From the NCBI RefSeq assembly GCF_029931775.1, contig NC_079325.1, positions 51,382,286 to 51,446,285 on the forward strand: a stretch of 64,000 bases of DNA, in the 5' to 3' direction. Both the position numbers and the translations under genes were made by a program. Positions within the stretch are counted from its first letter, which is position 1, and the number at the start of each line of letters is the position of its first letter. The notes below the pieces were generated by a model, which saw only the letters and a list, made by a program, of their open reading frames with translations, was not told the origin of the DNA and searched no databases. Below are positions 10,003 to 21,016 of the stretch, one piece after another. Source of the stretch: Euleptes europaea. Lineage: Eukaryota; Chordata; Lepidosauria; Squamata; Sphaerodactylidae.

Positions 10003-10404
10003 GTAATCAAATCATGTCATGGAGTGTGGGAAGAGCTCAAGTGGAAAAATACACAGGATGAGCCATGAGTACATGTTCGGAAGCGATACAATAAGAGAAA
10101 AGGCAGTTTTCAGCAAAACCACAATCAACTGCTCCTTAAAGAATGAAGCAAGTCGGCCAAAGGTCTCATCACCATGTTAAAAAGCACACCGCTAGCTGGA
10201 GATCTCCTGCTGTTACAACTGATCTCCAGTTTGTGCACATACCCTCCTGGTTAAGGATGTCCACTGATGGTATTCCATGGGCTATCCAGAGATCCTGCAA
10301 ACTGACCATGGCAGCTCAATGCTCACCAGTGCTTAGGATGGTGTTTTTTGGAAAACAGAATCTCAATATCTCTAAGCAGCCTGTCTCTTATCTTCTGCAT
10401 AAGG

Positions 10405-10520
10405 TAGGGTTGCCATCCTCCAGGTGGCGCCTGGAGATCTCCCAGAATTAGAGCTGGGCCCCTCTCAAAACCCTACCTCCAAATCCCCAGGAATTTCCAA
10501 GCCCTGAATTGGCCACCCTA
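10405..10520 (+). mobile_element. MITE-A, internally deleted
   Basis: TAGGGTTGCCATCCTCC to TTGGCCACCCTA, 116 bp, lacking the central CACCTGGAGAAAATGG part. A 35-bp shred of the same family lies near 10190-10225. Confidence 0.65.
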
Positions 10521-10783
10521 AGGATTACTACTTTCCCCAGTCTTTGCTCCGGTGCCTTGACTACAGGCAGAAATTAAGCAAGTGAAGCTTTTCCTCATCT
10601 TCTGCCAGGAAAAGCTTCATGTTAGGGGACTGCTAAAGGACAGGAGCAGGGAAGGGAGAATCGGAGGCAGCTTGCGAGCTTCTGGAGAGTTCTTTCTGCT
10701 GGGGGACTGCAAGAAATGCCAAACTAGGCAGCCCTTGGTCTGACCCCGGAAGTCTTGTCTTTGCTTTTATCTTTTCTTTCTAA

Positions 10784-11035
<252 letters not shown>

Positions 11036-11106
11036 TGATATTAAAAACAACTTCTAGCAGGGAGGCTCATTCCTTCCCCCCCCCCCAGGTTGCCAACCTC
11101 CAGGTG

Positions 11107-11507
11107 AAGTAGGGTTGCCAACCTCCAAGTTATGGCTGGAGATCTCCCACTATTACATCTGATCTCCAGGCGATAGAGATCAGTTGACCTGGAAAAAATG
11201 GAAGCATTTGAAGGTGGACACTATGGCATTATTCCCCATTGAGTCCCTCCCCTACCCCAAAGCCAACCCTTCTTAGACTCCACCCCCAAAATCTCCAGGT
11301 ATTTCCCAACCCAGAGTTGGCAGCCCTACGGTGGAGGCTAGAGATCTCCCGGGATTGCAACAGATCTCCAGGCGACAGAGATCAGATCACCTGGAGAAAA
11401 TGGCTGCTTTGGAAGTTGGACTCTATGGCATTATATCCCGAACCCCGACCTCCTCAGGCTCCACTCCCAAAATCTCCAGGTATTTCCCAACCCGAAGCTG
11501 GTAGCCC
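11107..11507 (+). mobile_element. Two tandem MITE-A copies
   Basis: The first runs TAGGGTTGCCA to TTGGCAGCCCTA (11107-11329). The second begins at once with GGTGGAGGCTAGAGATC and ends GCTGGTAGCCCAAC (11330-11507). They differ in several internal positions, so they are separate copies and not a recent duplication. A further fragment lies about 12018-12180. Confidence 0.7.
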
Positions 11508-12319
11508 AACCCCCTCCCCATTATCCAGACTCTCATGCCCCCCTCTCATACCCCCTGCAGCCCTCTTCAGAATGGGAGGCTGCCTCATATTATTTTATTT
11601 ATTATTAATTTATTATTCAAAACATTTGTTAGCCGCCTTTCTACCTGGTGGCATTCAAGATGGCTTGCAGTAGAAATAAAACAACTGTCATAAAACACAT
11701 AAAATACAACAGTTTACAGTCTCAATCCTGGACTGCCAATAAATACAGATTAAAGTCTGAGAAAAGATGGAACTGCTTTTCATGGAGCCCTCCATGTGGC
11801 AGAGGAGATTGGAGTGAGTTTGAAAATTATGTTCAGTCCCAGAGGTTCTGAGGAATGTCATGCTGCAAGACCAGGCACACATCTGCGCTTAACTGTAAGA
11901 CGTTGGTTGACAAGAAAGAAACCATCTGCAAGATCCAGACAAACATGTGCCCTGATTTGGGGACTTGCAGCTAATGGACATAATCATTGGTAAAAAGGAA
12001 TACGGTGATACCTGCCTTCCAGGAGGAAAATCTCCAGGTATTTCCCAACCCTAATTGTTCCCCTATGAAACCCCTGCCCTCCCCAAGCTCCACTCCCTAA
12101 TCCCTATGAGTTTCCCAACCTGGAGCTGGCAACCCAACCCACCTATCCCCCACCGGTATCCAGGGGGGACCGGGCAACCCTGCTTGCTCCTCCTCAGAGG
12201 CACTGCAGCAAAAGTCTGTGCCTGCAGAGTCACTGCACTGCAAAGATCCCACCCAAAAAATGGCTGAAACTGAAGCATGCACACACAACACTGCAGGCCT
12301 GGAGGGCCACCCCATTGCC
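11508..12319. other. Intron, repeat shreds
   Basis: Contains an AT-rich SINE-type tail (about 11580-11710, with TTAGCCGCCTTTCTACC), then unique sequence, and a MITE-A fragment about 12018-12180. No exon is seen. Confidence 0.45.
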
Positions 12320-12397
12320 CTGCCTCGTTTTATTTAATTTCATTTACACCTTGATCTTTTTCCCCAATGGAGACCCAAAGCAGCTTACATCATTCTC

Positions 12398-12486
12398 ATA
12401 GAATCATAGTGTTGGAAGGGGCCATACAGGCCATCTAGTCCAACCCCCTGCTCAATGCAGGATCAGCCTAGAGCATCCTCCGTTTT
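12398..12486 (-). mobile_element. CR1 LINE 3' end, short
   Basis: ATAGAATCATAGTGTTGGAAGG, then GGCCATCTAGTCCAACCCCC: the reverse complement of the CR1 3' terminus with its ATTCTATG repeat. It stops near CATCCTCCG, inside the SINE-E. Confidence 0.75.
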
Positions 12487-12543
12487 ATCCTCACAACAAC
12501 CTTGTAAGGTAGGATAGTCTGAGAATGTGTGACCGGCCCAGGG

Positions 12544-12752
12544 TAGTGATGCCAACCTCCGGGTACTAGCTGGAGATCTCCTGCTATTACAACTGATCTC
12601 CAGCGGATAGAGATGAGTTCCCCAGGAGAAAATGGCCGCTTTGGCAATTGGACTCTATGGCATTGAAGACCCTCCCCTCCCTAAACCCCGCCCTCCTCAG
12701 GCTCCACCCCCAAAACCTCCCACAAGTGGCAAAGAGGGACCTGGCAACCCTA
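12544..12752 (+). mobile_element. MITE-A with perfect 8-bp duplication
   Basis: TAGTGATGCCA to TGGCAACCCTA, flanked by GCCCAGGG at 12536-12543 and 12753-12760. Removing it restores the SINE-E sequence GGCCCAGGGTCACC. This copy is among the best proofs that the family transposes as a hAT element. Confidence 0.88.
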
Positions 12753-12849
12753 GCCCAGGGTCACCCTGTGAGCACCCATGGCAGTGTGGGAATTCAAACC
12801 CAGGCTTTCTAGTTTCTAGTGCAACACTCTAACCATTACACCTCACTGA

Positions 12850-13260
12850 GACTAAGAATCATAAAACTAGAAGGGGCTTCTGAGGCTTAGTCTGACCCCC
12901 TTTGAAATGCAGGGAATCCACAGCTAGAGCATCTCCCTAGAAATGGCTGTTCAATCTGAGCTTGAAGACCTCCCACGAGGGACAACCTTCTCCCGTCCCC
13001 ACTAGGTAATTGGCTCTTATGATTAGGACGTTTCTCCTCATGTTCAACCAAACCTTCCCCTCTGAAGCTGATTAGGTCTGGTCTTGATCTCCGGAGCAGC
13101 AGAGAACAGGTCTTTGCCCCCTTCCATGTGACAGCCCTTCAGGCATTTGAAGAGCACGGTCCTGAACATGGCAATACCCTTCAAACTCTCCTTGTAGGAC
13201 TGGCACCCATCAAGACTTGTCTGGCCGTCAAAAGGCGTCGAGCAGGCTTCTTCATACACC
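12850..13260 (-). mobile_element. Old CR1 fragment
   Basis: Contains the reverse complement of typical CR1 3' text: AGGGGCTTCTGAGG, GGCTGTTCAATCTGAGC, CGTTTCTCCTCATGTTCAACC and CATGTGACAGCCCTTCAGG. It is strongly diverged and has lost the terminal repeat. Confidence 0.6.
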
Positions 13261-13374
13261 TGCGGCAAAGACAACTCACTATCCAAACCCATTAGTAAAA
13301 GCTGGCCCCTTTTCACTTCCCCACCCACATTCGTGTCTCCATTAATGGGCCTCACTTCTGCTGTTTGCCTTTAG

Positions 13375-13605
<231 letters not shown>

Positions 13606-13778
13606 TGAAAACTTGGCCACGTGTCAGGATCCTGACTTTTTTAAACACTGGGAACTCTTTCAGATTTTAATTTTAAAATTTGGCTCTGAGGATTTCCTTT
13701 AGAAAGCTTAAGAGGTCCTTTCTGGAACGGGTCAGAAGTCCGCCTAATCTAGCCTTCTAAGAGAGCAATCCTATGGAG

Positions 13779-13885
13779 CAATCCTGCTGGCGAAACGTCA
13801 GGAAAGAAAATACCAAGACCACGGTTACACAGCCCGTATAACCTACAAGAACCAATGAACTCTGACCGTGAAAGCCTTCGACAAT
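13779..13885 (+). mobile_element. Penelope-like element end, single copy
   Basis: Same end sequence as the right arm of 2761-3018 (GCTGGCGAAACGTCAGG … GAAAGCCTTCGACA), here without the inverted partner. A perfect 12-bp duplication, AATCCTATGGAG, flanks it at 13767-13778 and 13886-13897. Confidence 0.7.
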
Positions 13886-13897
13886 AATCCTATGGAG

Positions 13898-14367
13898 AGT
13901 TGCTCCAGTATGAGGGCCGAATCCAGGGGTCTGCACCCTGTGGCTCTAGAGTGGAATTTGGCTTAGTGAAGAACCAAGCGTGGCTCTTTCTAAAAAAAGA
14001 AAAGAAAAAAAAGAAATCTTTAAATGAAGGTATACTGGAAGGATAGATGGCATGATATAATAATGAATTTGTGAAGGGAACGGCAGGCAAATATTTTTAA
14101 TGGGGCTGAAGGCCTTCTTAGAAGGCTTTACAGAAAGAGAAATAATAAGAGGTGAACATTTGCCAGTAATCCAAATACAAGCCATGCACAGATTAGACCA
14201 ATGCACTAAAACCACCATGCAAGGTGTTCCTGTGTGCATTTATGACTTATGGTGATGCTTCATGTGTGCCACTTCCTAACAAAAGATTCACAACAACCAG
14301 TGTTTGGGCTGCAGAAAGGGTATGGTTTATTAATCAACACATCAATCATCAGTCATATTATGCTGCA
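13898..14367. other. Intron, nothing recognised
   Basis: Includes a degraded hAT-like TAGAG/GGCTCTAGAG motif near 13930 and an A-rich tract near 13993-14015. No exon or named repeat. Confidence 0.4.
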
Positions 14368-14855
14368 TATTTCCCCTGGAGAAAATGGCCGCTTTGGCAA
14401 TTGGACTCTATGCATTGAAGTCCCTTCCCTCCCCCAACCCCACCCTCCTCAGGCTCCGCCCCAAAAATCTCCCACCAGTGGCGAAGAGGGACCCAACAAC
14501 TGGGGTTCCCAGGTGCCCGCTTATGGCAGGCAATCTACCGGTGGTTGCTCGAGTTGCCCACCCACTCTCAGGTGTGGGCGGGCGGAAGCAGGCAGGGGGA
14601 AGGGAGGGGGAGCATCCAGTGTGGTGACATCATGAGCAACTGGGGCACCGGAGAAAAAAAGCAGCCCCAGACAACCACTGGAACAAGGGAAGCAACGAAG
14701 GTAAAACAGGCTGCGAACAGCGCCCCGTCCTCCTGCCTGGCCCCAAACATCTGATTGGAAAAAACAGCTGATTGGCAGCAAGGCTCTGGGAGGTGTGGGG
14801 AGGGTAGCTGGAGGGGGGGGGAAATAAGACACAGAGGGGAGACCTGGCAACCCTA
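14368..14855 (+). mobile_element. MITE-A with ~340-bp interior insert
   Basis: The ordinary middle and right part runs to GGCGAAGAGGGACC (about 14493). The terminal AGACCTGGCAACCCTA reappears at 14841-14856. The GC-rich insert between has no recognisable ends and no open frame of note, so it may be an insertion or a longer variant. Confidence 0.5.
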
Positions 14856-14905
14856 TCCGTTCCTCCTGCAGCTTTTAATCCCCCCATCAAGGTCATGTGC
14901 ACTGT

Positions 14906-15122
14906 TAGAGTTGCCAACCTCCAAGTGGGCCTGGCGATCCCCTGGAATTACAACTCCACTCCAGCCTACAGAAATCAGTTCCCCTGGAGAAAATGGCGGT
15001 CTTGGAAGGTGGACTGTACGGCATTATATTCTGCTGAGGCCCCTCCTCTCCCAAAACCCTGCCTGCCCCAGGCTGCACCCCCAAATCTCCAGGAATTTCC
15101 CAACCAGGAGTTGGCAACCCCA
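14906..15122 (+). mobile_element. MITE-A, full length
   Basis: TAGAGTTGCCA to TTGGCAACCCCA, belonging to the subfamily with GTGGGCCTGGCGATCCCC and CAGGAATTTCCCAACC. Confidence 0.8.
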
Positions 15123-15819
15123 GCTTTCCGTTTAATCATCTCTGCCTTCCGTTTGTTTGCAACCAAGTCTTGGCACCGTGCTGGAGCGGAGCCCAAGCCC
15201 GCACCTTGGCAAAGGGCCAAACCGCCAGGAAAAGCAGGCCCTGACTAATTGCTTTGGTCCATCCTGTCTGCCCCGCAGGCCCGGGCTCGGTGGCATTACA
15301 CAGTCATTCAGTCACTAAAAGTTAGACAAATGGAATATTTTCACCTTTTGGATTTAGGGTTCAGCCCCACTGCCTTAGAATAATGGGCACATGCTATTAA
15401 GCCAACCATTTGATTTGCAGGATTTCACGCGCCATACGTTTTGCTCTTATTTGAAATCTCTGTGCGGGAAGACAGCCCCAATTTGCACCTCCCGGGATCC
15501 TCTGGGGCTTGGCGGGCCCTGCCTGATTCACCGACCTAACAGGGGTAAAGTGGGAAAAGGGCCAGTAACATGCTGAGCTACAGTGGATTAGTGGAAGTTG
15601 TTCAGCTGTGGCATTTCTGCCAGCTCAGACTGGCAATTGCTTAGCACATAACCCATAGTAAACAGGGGAGAATAAGCATCTTTTCCATCCTAAAAAAAAA
15701 AACACCAAGTGGTGTAGCATAGAAGTCTGCATCTCTGTTTGCCAAAAGAAGCCAATCCAAGATGTTGCTTTAGGTAGCTATGTGATAGTTTTCAGAAGCA
15801 TCCTGTTGGCTAGAGAAAT
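15123..15819. promoter_or_regulatory. Unique block, candidate non-coding element
   Basis: No transposon is recognisable. The part 15340-15560 has ACCATTTGATTTGCAGG, TTACACAGTCATTCAGTCAC and CACGCGCCATACG. An acceptor-like TTTGCAG at 15420 is not followed by a convincing exon. Function unproven. Confidence 0.3.
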
Positions 15820-16075
15820 GACATGGTTTGATTCCTCACTCCTTCACATGAGCGGCGGATGCTAATCTGGTGAACTGGGTTGGTTTCTCCACTCCTACAC
15901 ATGAAGCCAGCTAGGTGAAGCCTGCTGGGAGAGAGCTCTCTCAGCCCCGCCTACCTTACAAGGTGTCTGTTGTGAGGAGAGGAAGGGAAGGCGATTCGAA
16001 GCTGGTTTGAGTCTCCTTAAAAAGGTAGTGAAAATTGGGGTATAAAAACCAACTCTTCTTCTTCTTCTTCCATAC
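15820..16075 (+). mobile_element. SINE-C, head damaged
   Basis: Starts within GGTTTGATTCCTCACTCC and ends AAAACCAACTC(TTC)n. Confidence 0.75.
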
Positions 16076-16445
16076 TAGCTGTATATAGAACTCGTTTTTA
16101 CTTTTTCAATCATTTTATACCACGGGGCTGATTTCGTTTGGGCAGCTACATGGCTATCAATTAGAGCATCTTCCTTGTAAATCCATTCCTGAAGGTACAA
16201 ATGAAGTAGAAATTTTGTTTTTAAAAAGAAGGAAAACAAGAGTGGGAGAAGAAGGCATGCCACCCTGAGCTCCTTAAAGGAAAGGTGGGATAAAAATGCA
16301 AAGGACAGATTTAATGTCAAATGCAGTGCCATTTAGTGGAGTTCAGTTCATACATTCAGCTGCCCGTAGGGTTGTTAGATCCCTTCTTACCTTTGGTGAG
16401 AGTTTCTTTTGGGTGGGGCTGGGGGGAGTGATTCACGTGCATGCT
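16076..16445. other. No gene recognised
   Basis: Contains a SINE-type remnant (16240-16295, AAAGGTGGGATAAAAATGC) and otherwise unique sequence. Confidence 0.4.
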
Positions 16446-16691
16446 CCCAATGCTGTTACTTCCAGGTTCCTAGCCCCACTGTCTGTGTCCTCCTTGGAGT
16501 CAGAGCAGGTGCACAGCAGGACTCGGAGGAATGCTCCCGCCTCCTTCTCCAAGCTGCAAGTCAGATCAAGTGCAATCTGGCTTGCAGCTTGGAGTGGGAG
16601 ACGGGAGCATTCCTAGTCTACTGTCTGCACACTCCGTGGAGTCAGAGTGCGCAGACAGGGGGGCTAGGAACCCGGACATAACAGTATTGCA
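16446..16691. repeat. Imperfect ~245-bp palindrome
   Basis: The arms 16446-16567 and about 16570-16691 pair with mismatches. Shared blocks include GGTTCCTAGCCCC, GGAATGCTCCCG and CTCCAAGCTGCAAG, each with its reverse complement in the other arm. The loop is only a few bases. It may be a foldback MITE; no target duplication was found. Confidence 0.6.
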
Positions 16692-16911
16692 TGGGGAGGG
16701 GCTGTGGCTCAGTTGTGGAGCATCTGCTTGGCATGAAGAAGGGCCCCAGGTTCAATCCCCGGCATCTCCAGTTAAAGGGACTAGGCAAGGAGGTGATGTG
16801 AAAGACCCTCTGCCTGAGACCCTGGACAGCCACTGCTGGTCAGGGTAGACAATACTGACTTTGATGGACCCAGGGTCTGATTCAGTATAAGGCAGCTTCA
16901 TGTGTTCATGT
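16692..16911 (+). mobile_element. SINE-B, full length
   Basis: GGGGAGGGGCTGTGGCTC to CATGTGTTCATG. First of two near-tandem copies. Confidence 0.85.
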
Positions 16912-16971
16912 AGGGACGTTTTCCCTGCGGTCACCACTGTGGGGGAGCCCACTTTGGGGCTTCTTTTTAGG

Positions 16972-17187
16972 GGAGGGGCTGTGGCTCAGTGGTAGAGCAT
17001 CTGCTTGGCAGACAGAAGTTCCCAGGTTCAATCCCCAGCATCTCCAGTTAAAGGGACTAGGGAAGTAGGTGATGTGAAAGACCTCTGCCTGAGACCCTGG
17101 AGAGCTGCTGTTGGTCTGAGTAGACAGTACTGACTTTGATGGACCAAGGGTTTGATTCAGTATAAAGCAGCTTCATGTGTTCATGTG
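16972..17187 (+). mobile_element. SINE-B, full length
   Basis: Second copy, 60 bp after the first, same strand. The two differ at scattered sites (for example AAGAAGGGCCCC versus GACAGAAGTTCC), so they are separate insertions. Confidence 0.85.
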
Positions 17188-18044
17188 CACCGGGACCATG
17201 TGGGCGGGGACTGCTCTCCCCTTCCTGCTTTCACCTGCTGACCATCAACTGGTCAGTGGGCAGCCCGGTCGATTGGTGGGCAAATGCCGGCCACAACTGG
17301 GCAGTTGGGAACCCTAGCTGCCGGCCTCAAAGGTAGAGAAATCAAGAGAATGGCCTGTACTGAGTGAACCGGGAGAGCTGTTAAGCACCTGCCAGGCCAC
17401 CCTTTGCATAACTGATGGGCTGCATTCACCTCGGGGAGGGGTCACAAATGGCAATAAAACAAGCTCCGGCTCACTGCAGTGTACAAACAGTCGGTAAGGC
17501 CTTGACAAGCAAATGTTTGGGTAACTCGGCAAAAGACCTAATTTGCAACCCAGTGCACAAAAAAAATCAAAGATTCCTTTCAATAGATGAGCTGTTCTCC
17601 CTGGAACGCACCTGGGAAAGCTCTGGCAGGTAGGAAATTTTTTTTCCAGCGAGGGTAATTAAGGAATTGCCCACTGTATCAACTTTTCAGAACGATTATG
17701 GGCTGCAGAATTTGATACCCACAAGGGATCTCATACAAACTCACAGCCTGATCCTTCCTAAAAACAAACAGCTGAGACATAAATCACACATGTATACATG
17801 CGCGCACACACACACAAAATACAAACACTTTACATTTCCTCCTTTCTTGTAAGGAAAAGGTGTCACGTGTTTAAACTCGACTGGCAAGAAGAACTCTGGT
17901 GATCTGGTGATCATGTCAGAAAATAAAAGTCTGTATTTTGTTTAAGTAATGATAAAGGTGTCAGGACTAGGACCTGGAAAACCAGGTCGGACTCCCCATT
18001 CATGCCATGGAAGCTTGCTGGGTGACCTTGGGCCAGTCACACAT
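17188..18044. other. Unique sequence with CA microsatellite
   Basis: 17390-17640 is repeat-free and carries CAATAAAACAAGC, GTCACAAATGGC and AAGCAAATGTTTGG, so it may be regulatory. A short CA run lies near 17798-17816. No gene is seen. Confidence 0.35.
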
Positions 18045-18190
18045 TCTCAGCCTGGCTAGTATTTGGATGGGAGGCCTTGAAGGAATACCAGGGGCATGAT
18101 GTGGAGGCAGGCAATGGCAAACCACTTCTGGATGTCTCTTGCCTTGAAAACCCTACGGGGTCACCATAAGTCAGCTCTGATTTGATGGCC
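18045..18190 (+). mobile_element. 5S-derived SINE, 3' part
   Basis: Begins in the middle of the 5S-like part (GGCTAGTATTTGGATGGGAG) and runs to CACCATAAGTCAGCTCTG. A SINE-C-like piece (GCTGGGTGACCTTGGGCC) precedes it directly, so the unit may be a chimera. Confidence 0.65.
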
Positions 18191-18429
18191 AAAAGGGGGT
18201 GGGGGGAAACAGAGTTTGTGCCATGTTATACACAGTGGGCAAGTGTGGGTTTTTTTTTGTCTTTAAATATTGTTCTTAGTCTTCATGTACAAGAACAGAA
18301 ACCTATCTGCGGGGGGGACTCTCCAGTGGGGGTCATCTACCATGCACATTCAGCATCAAAAGTGTGGGGACTGTGTACAGTGCTGTGTAGTGGTTATAGT
18401 GTCAGATTAGGATCTGGGAGGTGGCGGAA

Positions 18430-18622
18430 AGCACTGTCAAGTCACAGCCGACTTACGGCGACCCTGTAAGGTTTTTGAGACAAGAGACGTTCAGAGGTGG
18501 TTTGCCATTGCCTTCCTCTTCCTCACGCCCCTGCACTTCCTTGGCGGTCTCCCATCCAATTGCTGACCTGGGCTGTCCCTGCTCAGCTTCTGAGATCTGA
18601 GAAGATCAGGCTAGCCTAGGCC
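18430..18622 (-). mobile_element. 5S-derived SINE, full length
   Basis: Minus-strand copy from GTCACAGCCGACTTACGGCG to TCAGGCTAGCCTAGGCC. Confidence 0.75.
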
Positions 18623-18879
18623 AACTAGGTGAGGGCTGAATATTTTTACTGCTATTTATTAATTATATTGTCTATTTGATGTTAAACCGAACAGAAAAAG
18701 CACCAGAGACGGGGCCTTTTCTGTGGTGGTCCCTAGACCATAAAATGCCTTCCCCGTAGTAGCTTGCCTGGTGCCTGCCTTGTTAAGCTTTCCATGCCAA
18801 GTGAAAACATTTCTATTCCCCCAACCAATTGTGGACTCCTATAAAGCTGGTTATTGTCTGTTGTGGTTGGTTTTTGAAC

Positions 18880-19446
18880 ACATGACGCTTCCTTGTACCA
18901 AGTCAGACCATTAAGGTCTATCAAGGTCAGAATGTTCTACTCTAACTGGCAGAGGCTGTTCAGGGTCTCAGGCGGAGGTCTGTCACATCACTTAACTGTG
19001 TTGTGTGTGTGTTAAGTGCCATCAAGTCGCTTCCGACTCATGGTGACCATTTGAATCAATGTCCTCCAAAACGTCCTATCCATAACAGCCTTGCTCAGAT
19101 CTTGCAAATTGAGGGCCGTGGCTTCTTTTGTAGAGTCCACCCATCTCTTGTTGGGTCTTCCTCTTTTCCTGCTGCCTTCCATTTTTCCTAGCATGATTGT
19201 CTTTTCCAGTGACTCTTGCCTTCTCATAATGTGACCAAAGTACAATAGCCTCAGTTTAGTCATTTTAGCCTCTAGGGTCAGTTCAGGCTTGATTTGATCT
19301 AGAACCTACTGATTTGTTTTTTGGCAGTCCACGGTATCCACAGTATCACTTCACTACCTAAATCTTTTGACTAGAGATGCCAGGGACTGAACCTGGAACC
19401 TTCTCCACACAAAGCAGATTCTCTCCCACTAAGCCATGGCTCATCC
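18880..19446 (-). mobile_element. SINE-B split by a BovB tail
   Basis: The 3' half (ACACATGACGCTTCC … GTCTGTCACATCACTT) lies left of the LINE fragment and the tRNA-like half (GAGATGCCAGGGACTGAACC) right of it. ATCACTT occurs at both junctions, as a LINE target duplication would. Confidence 0.65.
19006..19335 (-). mobile_element. BovB/RTE LINE 3' end
   Basis: The minus-strand frame reads KMTKLRLLYFGHIMRRQESLE-type protein, then KRGRPNKRWVDS: the C-terminal end of a BovB/RTE polyprotein. It closes with the 3' text GGTCACCATGAGTCGGAAGC. It is 5'-truncated, as usual for LINEs. Confidence 0.8.
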
Positions 19447-19946
19447 CTTATCTTCAACACTAAAATATCTATAAGCAGTCTGGCTAAGTCATTTATGCCC
19501 TTTGTTCTAGATCTGAGATTTATTTTAATGGGTTTTATTATTGTTTTAATCGGATGCTTTGATTACTTTTAAAGCCGCATCATTATTTATGATAGTTTTT
19601 GACTACTGTTGTTGTGAACTGTCTTAAGCAATGTTTTGTATTAGGCAGTTAACAAGTGTTTTTATTAAACAAACAACCTCAGCTTAGGGGCCCTGGTTTC
19701 TTCTGGGGAAAGCCTATGGCACTGAAGTCCCTCCCCTCCACAGGCTCCGCCCCAAAAACCTCCCACCCGGCCCAAACAAGTGACATTTATATCAGATCCA
19801 GCCCTACTAACAAATGAGTTCAACACCCCTGCCTTAAGCCTTCCCGCCCTCAAAGGCATGATCTCATCTATACTGCCCTTTCCTTTGCCTCTTTTAAATA
19901 CACTTAAAAACATTGGGAGATCAATCATGGATCCCTTATTGGGGCA
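19447..19946. other. AT-rich remnant plus MITE-A and hAT-B shreds
   Basis: 19490-19670 is an old SINE or LINE tail (TTGTTGTGAACTGTCTTAAGC). About 19710-19765 is a MITE-A piece and 19766-19823 a hAT-B piece (CAAGTGACATTTATATCAG). Confidence 0.45.
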
Positions 19947-20075
19947 TGCATCACCCAGCCAGCGTAATGATTCCCCGCTTTTCCACATGAGCGGCGGACT
20001 CTAATCTGGTGAACTGGGTTGGTTTCCCCACTCCTCCACATGACGCTAGTTGGATGACCTTGGGCTAGTCACAGT
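19947..20075 (+). mobile_element. SINE-C, interrupted
   Basis: Head to GACCTTGGGCTAGTCACAG, then a CR1 end begins. The text CTGTGAGGTAGGTAGGGC after it (about 20275) suggests related SINE sequence resumes. Confidence 0.65.
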
Positions 20076-20076
20076 T

Positions 20077-20275
20077 CATAGAATCATAGAGTTGGAAGGG
20101 GTCACCAGGGTCATCTAGTCCAACCCCCTGCACAATGTAGGAAATTCCAAACTACCTCCCCGCCACCCCCCCAGTGACCCATACTCCATGCCCAGAAGAT
20201 GGCCAAGGTACCCTCCCTCTCATGATGTGCCTAAGGTCATAGAATCAACATTGCTGACAGATGGCCATCTAGCCT
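20077..20275 (-). mobile_element. CR1 3' end
   Basis: ATAGAATCATAGAGTTGG, ATCTAGTCCAACCCCCTGC, then CCATGCCCAGAAGATGGCC and CATTGCTGACAGATGGCC: a short CR1 tail in minus orientation, sitting inside the SINE-C. Confidence 0.75.
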
Positions 20276-20799
20276 GTGAGGTAGGTAGGGCTGAGAACTC
20301 TCTCAGCCCTACCTACCTCACAGGGTGTCTGGAGGTTGGCAGTCCTAGAGATTCTGGGGCCTGGCAAAAGTCCAGGATGGGCCCCCAGAATCATGGCTGG
20401 GAAACCCCTGGGCATCTGCCAGGGCCAAGCAAGGGGCAGACCCTGTGCATGGCCTGTAGAAGCTGCCACCAGATGCCAGGTGCCCGAGCCCCAGATGAGC
20501 AAGCATGAGTGGCTAGCCCAATCCCCTCATGGGGCAGGGGCAAGCAGTGGTGGCAAGAGCCTTTCTCCTTTTAAAGGGGCCACCAAGGCAGCTAACAATT
20601 TAAAACATGCATGCTAAAGTTCCATTAGATAACCCTTAAAAACAACCTCCCTCTCCTAAACTTACATCATTAAAACAGTTTTTAAAAGAGTTGTAAAAAA
20701 AAAAGAGTTAATATACATACAAAATACAAAACAGGAAAAAAGCATAGAGAACATAAAAAACTTTGGTCAGGAAGGAGAGATATGTCATCAGACACGCTG
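20276..20799. other. No gene recognised
   Basis: GC-rich, then A-rich sequence (A tracts 20695-20760). Includes a short inverted AGGTAGGTAGGGCTGAGA / TCTCAGCCCTACCTACCT pair at 20280-20322. Otherwise nothing nameable. Confidence 0.4.
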
Positions 20800-21016
20800 G
20801 CCAACCTTCAGGTGGGGACTGGAGATCTCCCAGAATTACAACTGATCTCCAGACCATGGAGATCAGTTCCCCTGGAGAAGATGGCTCTTTTGGAGGGTGG
20901 ATTCTATGGCATTGCGCTCTGCTGGGGTTCTTTGTTCCACTAAACTCTGCCATCCCAGGGCCCAGACTCCACCCCCAAATCTCCAGGAATTTCCCAACCT
21001 GGAGCTGGCAATTCTA
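20800..21016 (+). mobile_element. MITE-A, worn ends
   Basis: Runs GGCCAACCTTCAGGTGGGG to GAGCTGGCAATTCTA with an AGAAGATGGCTCTTTTGG centre. Confidence 0.7.

Larger units (their letters stand above)
12320..12845 (-). mobile_element. SINE-E with two nested insertions
   Basis: Pieces of one SINE occur in order: tail (TTTTTCCCCAATGGAGACCC), middle (TTTTATCCTCACAACAACC) and tRNA-like head (AACACTCTAACCATTACACC). A CR1 end and a MITE-A interrupt them, so the SINE is the oldest of the three. Confidence 0.65.

Noticed and set aside
15421-15600. Exon after TTTGATTTGCAG
   Set aside because: No donor in phase with the neighbouring exons, which already join in phase 0.
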